Below are positions 22,250 through 34,154 of a stretch of DNA of 64,000 bases, piece by piece. This DNA is from Nemertoderma westbladi (lineage: Eukaryota; Xenacoelomorpha; Nemertodermatida; Nemertodermatidae). The stretch is taken from contig JAUCBJ010008813.1 in NCBI GenBank assembly GCA_032718475.1, positions 62,001 through 126,000 of the forward strand, read 5' to 3'. The notes beneath the pieces were generated by a model. The model worked only from the letters and a program-made list of their open reading frames with translations. It was not told the origin of the DNA and made no database searches. A program made the position numbers and the translations under genes. Position 1 is the stretch's first letter. Every line of letters begins with the position of its first letter.

Positions 22250-25200
22250 TCATTGTGTGTGGTTGGAACTAACACCTTGTGTGTGGTTGGAACTAACACC
22301 TTGTGTGTGGTTGGAACTAACACCTTGTGTGTGGTTGGAACTAACACCTTGTGTGTGGTTGGAACTAACACCTTGTGTGTGGTTGGAACTAACACCTTGT
22401 GTGTGGTTGGAACTAACACCTTGTGTGTGGTTGGAACTAACACCTTGTGTGTGGTTGGAACTAACACCTTGTGTGTGGTTGGAACTAACACCTTGTGTGT
22501 GGTTGGAACTAACACCTTGTGTGTGGTTGGAACTAACACCTTGTGTGTGGTTGGAACTAACACCTTGTGTGTGGTTAGATCTAGATCTAACACCTTTGGG
22601 TGCGGTTAGATGTAACACCTTTGAGTGCGGATAGATCTAACACCTTTTGGGTGCGGTTAGATCTAACACCTTTGAGTGCGGATAGATCTAACACCTTTGA
22701 GTGCGGATAGATCTAACACCTTTGGGTGCGGTTAGATCTAACACCTTTGAGTGCGGATAGATCTAACACCTTTGGGTGCGGATAGATCTAACACCTTTGG
22801 GTGCGGTTAGATCTAACACCTTTGGGTGCGGTTAGATATAACACCTTGTGTGTGGTTAGATCTAACACCTTTGGGTGCGGTTAGATATAACACCTTGTGT
22901 GTGGTTAGATCTAACACCTTTGGGTGCGGTTAGATATAACACCTTGTGTGTGGTTAGATCTAACACCTTTGAGTGCGGATAGATCTAACACCTTTGAGTG
23001 CGGATAGATCTAACACCTTTGGGTGCGGTTAGATCAACACCTTTGGGTGCGGTTAGATATAACACCTTGTGTGTGGTTAGATCTAACACCTTTGGGTGCG
23101 GTTAGATATAACACCTTGTGTGTGGTTAGATCTAACACCTTTGGGTGCGGTTAGATATAACACCTTGTGTGTGGTTAGATCTAACACCTTTGGGTGCGAT
23201 TAGATATAACACCTTGTGTGTGGTTAGATCTAACACCTTTGAGTGCGGTTAGATATAACACCTTTGAGTGCGGTTAGATCTAACACCTTTGAGTGCGTAT
23301 AGATCTAACACCTTTGAGTGCGGATAGATCTAACACCTTTGGATGCGGTTAGATCTAACACCTTTGGGTGCGGTTAGATATAACACCTTGTGTGTGGTTA
23401 GATCTAACACCTTTGGGTGCGGTTAGATATAACACCTTTGAGTGCGGTTAGATCTAACACCCTTGAGTGCGGATAGATCTAACACCTTTGAGTGCGGATA
23501 GATCTAACACCTTTGGGTGCGGTTAGATCTAACACCTTTGGGTGCGGTTAGATAAAACACCTTGTGTGTGGTTAGATCTAACACCTTTGAGTGCGGTTTA
23601 TATATAACACCTTTGAGTGCGGTTAGAACTAACACCTTTGAGTGCGGATAGATCTAACACCTTTGGGTGCGGTAAGATCTAACACCTTTGGGTGCGGTTA
23701 GATATAACACCTTGTGTGTGGTTAGATCTAACACCTTTGAGTGCGGTTAGATCTAACACCTTTGAGTGCGGATAGATCTAACACCTTTGAGTGCGGATAG
23801 ATCTAACACCTTTGAGTGCGGTTAGATCTAACACCTTTGAGTGCGGTTAGATATAACACCTTGTGTGTGGTTAGATCTAACACCTTTGGGTGCGGTTAGA
23901 TATAACACCTTGTGTGTGGTTAGATCTAACACCTTTGAGTGCGGTTAGATCTAACACCTTTGGGTGCGGTTAGATCTAACACCTTTGAGTGCGGTTAGAT
24001 CTAACACCTTTGTGTGCGGTTAGATCTAACACCTTTGAGTGCGGTTAGATATAACACCTTTGAGTGCGGTTAGATCTAACACCTGTGGGTGCGGTTAGAT
24101 CTAACACCTTTGGGTGCGGTTAGATATAACACCTTGTGTGTGGTTAGATCTAACACCTTTGTGTGCGGTTAGATCTAACACCTTTGAGTGCGGTTAGATC
24201 TAACACCTTTGAGTGCGGTTAGATCTAACACCTTTGGGTGCGGTTAGATCTAACACCTTTGAGTGCGGTTAGATATAACACCTTTGAGTGCGGTTAGATC
24301 TAACACCTTTGGGTGCGGTTAGATCTAACACCTTTGAGTGCGGTTAGATCTAACACCTTTGAGTGCGGTTAGATATAACACCTTTGAGTGCGGTTAGATC
24401 TAACACCTTTGTGTGCGGTTAGATCTAACACCTTTGAGTGCGGTTAGATATAACACCTTGTGTGTGGTTAGATCTAACACCTTTGGGTGCGGTTAGATAT
24501 AACACCTTTGAGTGCGGTTAGATCTAACACCCTTGAGTGCGGATAGATCTAACACCTTTGAGTGCGGATAGATATAACACCTTTGGGTGCGGTTAGATCT
24601 AACACCTTTGGGTGCGGTTAGATATAACACCTTGTGTGTGGTTAGATCTAACACCTTTGAGTGCGGTTTATATATAACACCTTTGAGTGCGGTTAGATCT
24701 AACACCTTTGAGTGCGGATAGATCTAACACCTTTGGGTGCGGTTAGATCTAACACCTTTGGGTGCGGTTAGATATAACACCTTGTGTGTGGTTAGATCTA
24801 ACACCTTTGAGTGCGGTTAGATCTAACACCTTTGAGTGCGGATAGATCTAACACCTTTGAGTGCGGATAGATCTAACACCTTTGAGTGCGGTTAGATCTA
24901 ACACCTTTGAGTGCGGTTAGATATAACACCTTGTGTGTGGTTAGATCTAACACCTTTGGGTGCGGTTAGATATAACACCTTGTGTGTGGTTAGATCTAAC
25001 ACCTTTGAGTGCGGCTAGATCTAACACCTTTGGGTGCGGTTAGATCTAACACCTTTGAGTGCGGTTAGATCTAACACCTTTGTGTGCGGTTAGATCTAAC
25101 ACCTTTGAGTGCGGTTAGATATAACACCTTTGAGTGCGGTTAGATCTAACACCTTTGGGTGCGGTTAGATCTAACACCTTTGGGTGCGGTTAGATATAAC

Positions 25201-26960
25201 ACCTTGTGTGTGGTTAGATCTAACACCTTTGTGTGCGGTTAGATCTAACACCTTTGAGTGCGGTTAGATCTAACACCTTTGAGTGCGGTTAGATCTAACA
25301 CCTTTGGGTGCGTTTAGATCTAACACCTTTGAGTGCGGTTAGATATAACACCTTTGAGTGCGGTTAGATCTAACACCTTTGGGTGCGGTTAGATCTAACA
25401 CCTTTGAGTGCGGTTAGATCTAACACCTTTGAGTGCGGTTAGATATAACACCTTTGAGTGCGGTTAGATCTAACACCTTTGTGTGCGGTTAGATCTAACA
25501 CCTTTGAGTGCGGTTAGATATAACACCTTGTGTGTGGTTAGATCTAACACCTTTGGGTGCGGTTAGATATAACACCTTGTGTGTGGTTAGATCTAACACC
25601 TTTGAGTGCGGTTAGATCTAACACCTTTGAGTGCGGTTGGATCTAACACCTTTGGGTGCGGTTAGATCTAACACCTTTGAGTGCGGTTAGATATAACACC
25701 TTTGAGTGCGGTTAGATCTAACACCTTTGGGTGCGGTTAGATCTAACACCTTTGAGTGCGGTTAGATCTAACACCTTTGAGTGCGGTTAGATATAACACC
25801 TTTGAGTGCGGTTAGATCTAACACCTTTGTGTGCGGTTAGATCTAACACCTTTGAGTGCGGTTAGATATAACACCTTGTGTGTGGTTAGATCTAACACCT
25901 TTGGGTGCGGTTAGATATAACACCTTGTGTGTGGTTAGATCTAACACCTTTGAGTGCGGTTAGATCTAACACCTTTGGGTGCGGTTAGATCTAACACCTT
26001 TGAGTGCGGTTAGATCTAACACCTTTGTGTGCGGTTAGATCTAACACCTTAGAGTGCGGTTAGATATAACACCTTTGAGTGCGGTTAGATCTAACACCTT
26101 TGAGTGCGGATAGATCTAACACCTTTGGGTGCGGTTAGATCTAACACCTTTGGGTGCGGTTAGATATAACACCTTGTGTGTGGTTAGATCTAACACCTTT
26201 GGGTGCGGTTAGATATAACACCTTGTGTGTGGTTAGATCTAACACCTTTGGGTGCGGTTAGATATAACACCTTGTGTGTGGTTAGATCTAACACCTTTGA
26301 GTGCGGTTAGATCTAACACCTTTGTGTGCGGTTAGATCTAACACCTTTGAGTGCGGTTAGATATAACACCTTTGAGTGCGGTTAGATATAACACCTTTTA
26401 GTGCGGTTAGATATAACACCTTGTGTGTGGTTAGATCTAACACCTTTGAGTGCGGTTAGATCTTACACCTTTGCGTGGTGTTAGATGTAACACCTTTGTG
26501 TGCGGTTAGATCTAACACCTTTGAGTGCGGTTAGATCTAACACCTTTGCGTGGTGTTAAATCTAACAACTTTGTGTGTGGTTAGATCTTACACCTTTGCG
26601 TGGTGTTAGATCTAACACCTTTGCGTGGTGTTAAATCTAACAACTTTGTGTGTGGTTAGATCTTACACCTTTGCGTGGTGTTAGATCTAACACCTTTGTG
26701 TGCGGTTAGATCTAACACCTTTGATTGCGGTTAGATCTAACACCTTTGCGTGGTGTTAAATCTTACAACTTTGTGTGTGGTTAGATCTTACACCTTTGCG
26801 TGATGTTAGATCTAACACCTTGTGTGTGGTTAGATCTAGATCTAACACCTTGTAGGCGGTTGGAATTTACACCTTGTGTGTGGTTAATAAATCTAGATCT
26901 CACACCTTTGAGTGCGGTTAGATCTAACACCTTGTGTGCGGTTAGATCTACCACTGTACG
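22250..26960. repeat. Minisatellite, 24/25-bp units with palindromic core
   Basis: From 22250 to about 22580 there are 13 identical 24-bp units GGTTGGAACTAACACCTTGTGTGT. From there to 26960 there are about 175 units of 25 bp around GGTTAGATCTAACACC, with GAGTGC, GGGTGC and GTGTGC variants. TTAGATCTAA is a perfect palindrome in most units. Rare variants recur 1070 bp apart (ACACCCTTGAG at about 23458 and 24528; GGTTTATATATAACACC at about 23595 and 24665), so there is a higher-order duplication. The 24-bp block translates as an 8-residue repeat on both strands, which I do not consider a gene. Confidence 0.96.
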
Positions 26961-28799
26961 GTTAGATCTAACAGCTATGTGTTACTAAGTTATGTAAGTT
27001 GCAGTTGGTAGGTAATTCTAACATTTTAACTGAACTATCCAGGCCGACCCTGTATAGAGTTGTATTGTAATTTATACATCTTCCCTGTAAAAATAAATTA
27101 TTTAAAATAAAAACATAAAAGATATAAGTATAATAACTGTTTCAAAATATAACTCGTTCCTTGGGCCTTCGCTCAATGCTCAATGGGTCGGCACTATTTC
27201 AACTCTGGAAGTATTGTGATAGACTACATATCTGTTCCGAGTTTGGTTTAATTCATCGACGATTAGTCGAGGTTTATTAGCCGTCAAACATTAGCCGACA
27301 TGCTAAACTTAAACTCCCATATTTCGTCGCTCGCCCCTCAACCATAAAGAATGTAACTTAATTTATAAAAAGTAATTTGTTAAGAAAATAACCTATAAAG
27401 TACCGGCATGAATTCTAAGAAATTGGTTTTTAATGACCACATTGCTACGATGTTGCACGGCTAGAGATTTAGCGCTCTTTTAATTTATTAAAAAGTATAA
27501 AACTTTACCGGAAATTCTTTGTTAATTTTTATTTCTAAATTATAAAATAAATAAATTTTTAAATTATTTGTATAGTTATTCCTTTATTAAACTGCACATT
27601 ATGTTTTTTCCTTAAAACACACACATTGCTTGGTACAACAGTGTTTACTTAAACCAAAATAAATATTTTAAAATGATAAACTTTCTTTATCTTGTTAAAT
27701 TATTTAATTTTTAGCCGTTAGACTTTCCAAAATTGCAAAATTTCCTAAAAATAAAAACAAAAACCAGGACTTAGTGTTTACTGGTCGAATAGCTTTATGT
27801 CAATTATATTGGTTTTAAACTCATCCGCGTCTAGATATTCTTGTTGATTTTGTTATGGTGCTAATTCTCTTTGTTAGGAAAGTTGAATAATCAATCTCTT
27901 AAAGTTACACTGAGTTAATCACTGCGGTGTTAATGGTATAAACACTTAGCAATTATTGTTTGTCTATCATAATAATATTATCCTAAATTATTTGATATTG
28001 AAGATTAAATTGTTTTTTTCGTGATATACCATATTTTCTTATACGACACCTCACTCTCCCTCTCTGGCGAGTAAAGCTTTCTTGGTAATGGGAATTTACC
28101 TGCTGTGATATGGCAGACCAAGTAATAATAATAATAATAATTTTATTTTCAAGATACCTCACAAACAATACAGATGCACCGCACCAAAAATTGTATGAAA
28201 CAGTAATATAATTACTAAACGTTATTGTTTATCAGTCTCCATTGACTGGTGCCTACAATTTTAGGAGATTACCTAGACACAATAGCAAAGCTAGTGCTGT
28301 GCCTGGGTAACCTTTTACTAACATGTTGATTTGCGAGGGGGGGGGGGGGGGGGATTGGCGGTATGACGCCAAAGAATTGAGTAACCATCTTATACACCTG
28401 AGAATGATAACTGCGGGAAGCCAACCCAGAGTACTCCCGCAAGGACCTTCTCACTGACCAGATGTGGTCGATATGTCAAAGGATAACTGTAACCGATGTT
28501 ACGCAGAGGGTATAATTCTAAGAGATGTGACAGACTGGATAATTGAAACCGATGAGTAAGAGTGGAAAATTGTAACCAATATTTCAAGGTAGATAAATGT
28601 ACTCTCACTGTAGTACTACTCACTGAGGTAAGGTTCCTCAATAAGAGATTGTAGAATACCTCATTACTTAATTAATGTCCCCTAATCACATTAAGACCTC
28701 ACAAAATTCCGACTGAGGTCTAGAATATATGTGCCAGGTGTCAATCAGGAAAAATGGATTATAAACAAAAACAATAATACGAATGATTTCAGCCCCCTA
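26961..28799. other. Gene-free AT-rich stretch
   Basis: No supported gene. It contains a dispersed-repeat copy (27230-27340), an (AAT)n run near 28120, a G run (28338-28353) and an old degenerate tandem repeat of about 50 bp near 28440-28620 built on GTAACCRATNTT. Confidence 0.6.
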
Positions 28800-30502
28800 G
28801 CGGTAGATAGAGGCGTAGCGAGCACTTCTGGTGCCCGGGGGAATGAAGCTGAGATCCCCCCCCCCCCCCCCTCCCCGCCTTCAATAATTTTAACTTTTCA
28901 TTTATGGCGGTTTTTTTATATTATATATATATTTTTATATATATATGTGAAGTCACTCGTGTAATAACCATTGCCAATGTTGAGCTATATCGAGACAATC
29001 GGTGGTCCATCACGGCGAATTGGTATTTTACTCGGTAGAGAGTGCTTCCACCATAAGCAAACACATTACAATGGAAAACAACCCATGTAATACATTAGGA
29101 GGCCGGTTAGTGCGTGATATGACAAGGCATTTATGGGATTAATGTACATTACCGCCCTTATTGTCACAATATCACCACGATATACCGCATGTGTAGCCAG
29201 CCAATTATCACCTTGCTACTACCACAAGGGATAATATGCTTGTTGCATTGTTGTGCCTCACGATACTCCGGCCCATTTTAGTCATAATATCGTCTCTGAA
29301 TGACCTTTTAATTAATCTGTCATTCTACCAATCTGTACGAGCGTATATGCGATGCGCGTAGGTTAGAATACCCTGTTATTATTTGTAGAGTCTGATAATG
29401 TTTAGTTAGGTTTTAAGAGGACTAAAATAATTAACTATTAACTAATTTGAGCATAATTATTTGTACAAATGCACCGAGATTGCATGTACTTGTAGTGCAT
29501 TGCAATGCATGTAGGGCAAAGAGTAATATATTAAGTGTTATGTGTAAACTCAACGATATTATGTTTTCCGGGATGGTTGCCTATCTTATCTAACTCTCCG
29601 AGATTAGATTCCGAGATGTTCCGAGATATCTAGAAGAGGGACTGGACAACACAAAGAACCGCCAATCCCGGTCAGTGAGTAGGACGTAAACCCTTGCACT
29701 TGTCTTGTCCATTAGCCTGAACAAAGCATTGGTAAGCGTGTTTCACCCCTGTTGTCACTTGCTCCCGCTTTGAGTTAGGAAACAGACCCGAATTGTCGTT
29801 CTGGAACACCATAACAAGTAAGTGTCAGAAATAAAGTGCTCAATTAGTGATTAATTACAAATCCAAAAAAATCAAACTAATGATTATTACATTTTACAAA
29901 TTTGAGATATGTAACTAATGCATCTGGTTTACTGTGAAATTGCGCGTTGGAGATTAGCTTCTGATTGAAATCAACAAACTTAAAGCCGATAACGTTACGA
30001 GTCCGTAACGTTATTACGAACTGTCCAAACACGCACGGCTATACAACTAGAACAAAATAAGTTGGACTCACAATAACCACCTTGCGTTCGTGCGCGTACA
30101 ATATAACAGTAGGCCTATATACTATATCAAATCCTCAAATCGATTATATACAAGTTTGATATGGTGCAATTATAATATAATTATTATATTAACATTATAT
30201 ATATATATATATAACAGTAGGCCTATATACTATATCAAATCCTCAAATCTATTATATACAAGTTTGATATAGTGCAATTATAATATATTGAATGGCGAGC
30301 AAAGTGAGCCGAGAAAAAGGTTACATTTTTCGCTTATGACACATGTCCTGTATACTGTATCATAATCCCTGAATTTTCACTGATTTGTCTTATTTTTACA
30401 AGAATACCCTGACATTTGCCTGGCATTTCAGCGCCCCCTGGTGAGCGCGCCCGGGGGAACATTCCCCCCTCCCCACCCCCTCGCTACGCCTCTGGCGGTA
30501 GA
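28800..30502. mobile_element. hAT-type non-autonomous DNA transposon with 8-bp target duplication
   Basis: The element is 28808-30494. It begins TAGAGGCGTAGCGAG and ends CTCGCTACGCCTCTG, which are inverted repeats apart from the first base; they match the CAGNGGCGTAG style of hAT ends. GCGGTAGA flanks it on both sides (28800-28807 and 30495-30502). A related sequence without the element occurs on the minus strand at 34838-34880, carrying one GCGGTAGA between the same flanks. No transposase is visible. The inside has a ~76-bp tandem duplication (30104-30180 and 30212-30288) and a C run after the left end. Confidence 0.88.
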
Positions 30503-31559
30503 CTTGTGAACTGCCGAGGGATTACCTCGAAGGACAGTACCTGTAGTTTCTTTCACCTCTAGTGTTCAGCATGTCGGCCTGATATAGAGCTACACTACAT
30601 GAGTGTATCCATATCATTATTCAATCGGGAATCGGGTGCTATTAAATCATCTATACATGAAACTTATTTGGGATCTGGGGAAGAAGGGATTTGCCAACAA
30701 TCATTTTCTTAAATTCTATGCATAAACAGTTCTCTATTTCCAATTTCGTATTCATACAACCAGGCATATATAATAATCAGTTTATTACAGAGTCGTATCT
30801 CAATATAACACAACAACAATACTCATTGACACAATTGTAACCAATTTCAAATTGTAAATTTGTATTGTTTTACTACCTAATAAAAAGTACTAGCTAACAC
30901 AAAATCTAAATTTCTAGCTATAATCTTACTGTATTTGTTCTAGAACAAAATCCTCATGCTAAAAGCTATTCTTCCCAAGAAAAAATTGGACTTCTGGATT
31001 TCTCTCACAAAAAACCTCTTTATCTAATACTGTTTAATTTAATTTGATTATCCGGCTTAAATTCGCCCACGCAAATTCCTTCAAGTTGCCGTAAATGTTG
31101 AGCAACTTTTACGGCAACTTTTTTTCAGGAATGGATCATGTTATAGTTTATAATGTCGATAAATTGAATTAATTTGAGCAACAAAAACAAAAATTATTAT
31201 TTATTTATTACATAAATCAGTTAATGTAATTAAACTTTAGGTTAATTTATAAGTAATTAATAAATATATATATAATATCTATTTTTTCAAAGGAATGTAT
31301 TTTAATCATAACAGTAAATAAACAAGTAGACTATAGAATAAACATTGAACAAACCACAGCAACATTATTAATTAATTTACAAGTTTGGTCTAATTAACAA
31401 TTGGAATATAATAACTAATCTCCAGACGTTAATGCAGCTAGTTTAAATAATGTATGTATGCGTAATCATTAAGTAAGGTTGGTGGGGTGATGAAGATAAA
31501 AAAAGGAAAAATAAAAAATGACTCATAAATGACAAAGCAGACACAACTTAAAAGTGAGC
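30503..31559. other. Gene-free stretch downstream of the TRIM gene
   Basis: Strongly AT-rich and no supported gene. It includes a palindromic TTTGTTCTAGAACAAAA near 30936 that recurs near 39985 and 40005, a sign of a shared dispersed repeat. Confidence 0.5.
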
Positions 31560-31562
31560 TAA

Positions 31563-31568
31563 AGTTTA
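31563..31568 (-). terminator. Possible TRIM poly(A) signal
   Basis: TTTATT on the plus strand reads AATAAA on the minus strand, about 425 bp after the TRIM stop. It is the best hexamer I see in a plausible position. Confidence 0.35.
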
Positions 31569-31991
31569 TTGTCCAGGATAGTAGGATCCTTCTTTTCAAC
31601 TGTTTGCAAACTTGTCGGATTCTGGAATTATCCGGATCCCAGATAAGATCAACTTAGAAAGAAAGAATTAATTAATTTCCTTGGCATTGAGAAAACATGT
31701 TCTACATCATTACAAAAAAAAAAACAATTGAACAGTTAGCCCGGTAGGGGTAATGTAAGAAGAAAAGTAGCTTACCCAAAAAGTTTATCAATAATTTAGT
31801 GGTCATTTCTTCCAAATTAAAATTTGACAGTGCGATAATAAAAAACAACGCGCCTAGACGTACATATTACCCCTACGCCTACAGTTTGTACTTATTTTTT
31901 GTTATAATAATACCCCAAGATTGTATTTTTTTTACTTTACTCTTACGTAATTTTTTTATCCCTACAGTTTGTAATTTTTTACCCAATTATT

Positions 31992-34076
31992 TTATGTTCT
32001 GCGAGATTTTATGTAAATTAATCTATTGGAATTTGTTTTAGATAAAAAGAAGCCAAGACGGCGACCCAACACTGCTAGTCTATCGTAACTCCAACAACCG
32101 AAACCGCCATCCACGTCTATAGTGCCCAGACAGGCCCTGTTGGAAACGTCGTAGACGCCAATACAATGACGTCCGTCGGCCTCAAAAGGAACCAACCAAT
32201 GGGCGGTTGGCCCAATGTAGAACAATTCTAATCCACCAATAGGATTCCAGGGGCCACAATCTAGAGTACTGAAGGTGCAATCAAACTCCAGGGAATTATT
32301 TGAATAATCCGCCCTGTACAAATAGACTTCCAATAAACTTTTGTTTATCTGATAGAATCCGAAATAGCTACCCAAAGAGCTGACCAAACGACCGGGGTTC
32401 TCTAATGCAGTTAAACCTAGAACTTCGAGATTATTTGTGTCGATAATGATTACGTTATTGTTGCTAGTAGCAACCCAGCCGACACCAATGCCCGCACCCA
32501 CGTGGACACCAACTACTGTACCCGCAACCTCTCTCTTAAACTCATTGTTATAAATGCATAAATGCTTTATTTCGACTCTGTCGAGTCCTCGTCTCATACG
32601 GAAACCGAATACACAATATTCAGTAGAAGCTAACCAATTGTTATTATCACCTCTCAAGAGTTTAACATGTTCCTTGTTGGGATATTCGCAAGCAGTTTGT
32701 CCAGTCAGGTCTACAGGCTGTCCACAACGTGAAAACTTATTTGTTTCTTTGCTGATATTAAATATCAAAATTCGGTTATTTTCAGCATCGCTCATAGCTA
32801 GATTATTGTGCCAATCTGTGCCAATCGTTCCAACTCTATTAACTCCAAACAACCCACAGTTTATTGTACAACTCTCGACTAGTTGGGGGACTTCTGGAAC
32901 ATTTTTCTGGTATACATAACCATGAAGTCCTATTAAACGGTCGGTTTTAATTACCTCCGTTTGAGCCTGAACGTCATCAAGTATCTCATCTTCTCCATCC
33001 TTCTCATATGTTTGTGTTCCCACCGTCGTATTATTTAGCGCCTTGTCATCGATATCTTCGTGTTGACCGACTACAACCTTCCCAATTAATTTACTAAACG
33101 ATTTTGAAATAACATTTTCTTCTACAGATTTAAATTTAATTTCTGGAAATTCAACAATTTCAATTTCATTTATCTCTATCGTAATGTCTTCGAAACGGCT
33201 AATAAGATCTTTAGCACCATTAAGTTGGTCCATTAGTTCTGAGTTGTTCAAATTGTAGTAATGTTCCGATCCTTTCGGTAAGTCAATTTCCTTAAGATAT
33301 TTTTTGGTTTTGGATAATTTTTCTTTAGTTACAGAGTTTATATCTTGTACTTTTTGTTTCAACTTAATTTTAGCTGCTTCCAACATGTCTACCATGTTAC
33401 CAATATGTTCGTCTATTTCATTCACGCATCGTTCAGTAACTTCATCAAACAATTCTAAAACATTTTCACAAATTGATAATCGCGATTGCAATAAATTATT
33501 GACAATTCGAGGACTTTCTTCCAATTTAAATCTGAAGTTTTCAGCAACATCAGCAGAAGGTAATACATCATGATCGTTATTGTGATGGTCTTTACAGACA
33601 AGCTTCTCGCAAACAAGACAGAATTGAGATGTTGAACATATATGAGGGACCCTAATCTTAGGCCTGGCTCCAGGCTGTTGTTTATCCTTTGAAGTTGGAC
33701 CCATCTTGTCTTCAGTCTCAACACAAGATTCGTGCTGGTTTCGCTCATGGTGTAACTCGCACTCGTTACAGATTTCCAGATGACAATCTTTGCAAGGTGT
33801 TGTACCTTTCTCTTTGTTACAGCGCTCACAGACTTTACTCTCTCTAAATGTGTCTACCAACGAACCTACCAGATGGTTCTGCGCCAGGCCCGACAAAGAT
33901 TCCACCTTCGTTACAATTCTACATTTGGGACATTCCAATGTAAAAGCGTCGCCAACTTCTTTTGAAAGGTCTTTAATGCAACTGAAACAAAAAGTATGCT
34001 GGCAAGAGAGAACTCTTGGGTTTAGGAGAATTCTGAAACACATAGGGCATTCTAAGTCACGTTCGATTCGATCCAT
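31992..34076 (-). CDS. TRIM-family E3 ubiquitin ligase, RING-B-box-coiled coil with propeller-like C-terminus
   Basis: 694 residues in a single exon. Residues 10-52 form a C3HC4 RING (C10, C13, C25, H27, C30, C33, C49, C52), expected to recruit an E2 and transfer ubiquitin. Two zinc-binding B-box regions follow: about 83-118 (CERC...CKDC...CNEC..HH) and about 145-169 (HICSTSQFCLVCEKLVCKDHH). A helical coiled-coil segment spans about 185-330 and an acidic linker about 330-385. The C-terminal 300 residues contain repeated strand-turn segments (NRILIFNI, NNVIIIDTNN, HCIGVYDVSN) like the NHL or WD-like propellers of TRIM2/3/56/71-type proteins, though I cannot assign the blade type. The start codon lies 47 bp after a predicted transcription start. 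The lack of introns suggests retroposition or a lineage-expanded TRIM family, as in invertebrate innate immunity. Confidence 0.92.
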   Translation of the reverse strand: MDRIERDLECPMCFRILLNPRVLSCQHTFCFSCIKDLSKEVGDAFTLECPKCRIVTKVESLSGLAQNHLVGSLVDTFRESKVCERCNKEKGTTPCKDCHLEICNECELHHERNQHESCVETEDKMGPTSKDKQQPGARPKIRVPHICSTSQFCLVCEKLVCKDHHNNDHDVLPSADVAENFRFKLEESPRIVNNLLQSRLSICENVLELFDEVTERCVNEIDEHIGNMVDMLEAAKIKLKQKVQDINSVTKEKLSKTKKYLKEIDLPKGSEHYYNLNNSELMDQLNGAKDLISRFEDITIEINEIEIVEFPEIKFKSVEENVISKSFSKLIGKVVVGQHEDIDDKALNNTTVGTQTYEKDGEDEILDDVQAQTEVIKTDRLIGLHGYVYQKNVPEVPQLVESCTINCGLFGVNRVGTIGTDWHNNLAMSDAENNRILIFNISKETNKFSRCGQPVDLTGQTACEYPNKEHVKLLRGDNNNWLASTEYCVFGFRMRRGLDRVEIKHLCIYNNEFKREVAGTVVGVHVGAGIGVGWVATSNNNVIIIDTNNLEVLGLTALENPGRLVSSLGSYFGFYQINKSLLEVYLYRADYSNNSLEFDCTFSTLDCGPWNPIGGLELFYIGPTAHWLVPFEADGRHCIGVYDVSNRACLGTIDVDGGFGCWSYDRLAVLGRRLGFFLSKTNSNRLIYIKSRRT

Positions 34077-34119
34077 TGAGTTCGATTCGACCCTTATAAC
34101 TATTGAAGATAACGTTGCA

Positions 34120-34154
34120 GACTGACTATTATTGAAATTTACATAAAATTTATA
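34120..34154 (-). promoter_or_regulatory. TATA box and initiator for the TRIM gene
   Basis: On the minus strand TATAAATTTT starts at 34154 and TCAGTC has its A at 34123, 31 bp downstream. That is the classical TATA-to-initiator distance. It implies a 46-47-base leader with no intron before the ATG at 34076. Confidence 0.7.

Noticed and set aside
22210-22634. ORFs of 120-130 codons with an 8-residue repeat on both strands
   Set aside because: They result from 13 identical 24-bp units. There is no start context, splice signal or non-repeat domain.
30090-30272. A 60-codon ORF with duplicated halves
   Set aside because: It reflects the tandem duplication inside the hAT element.
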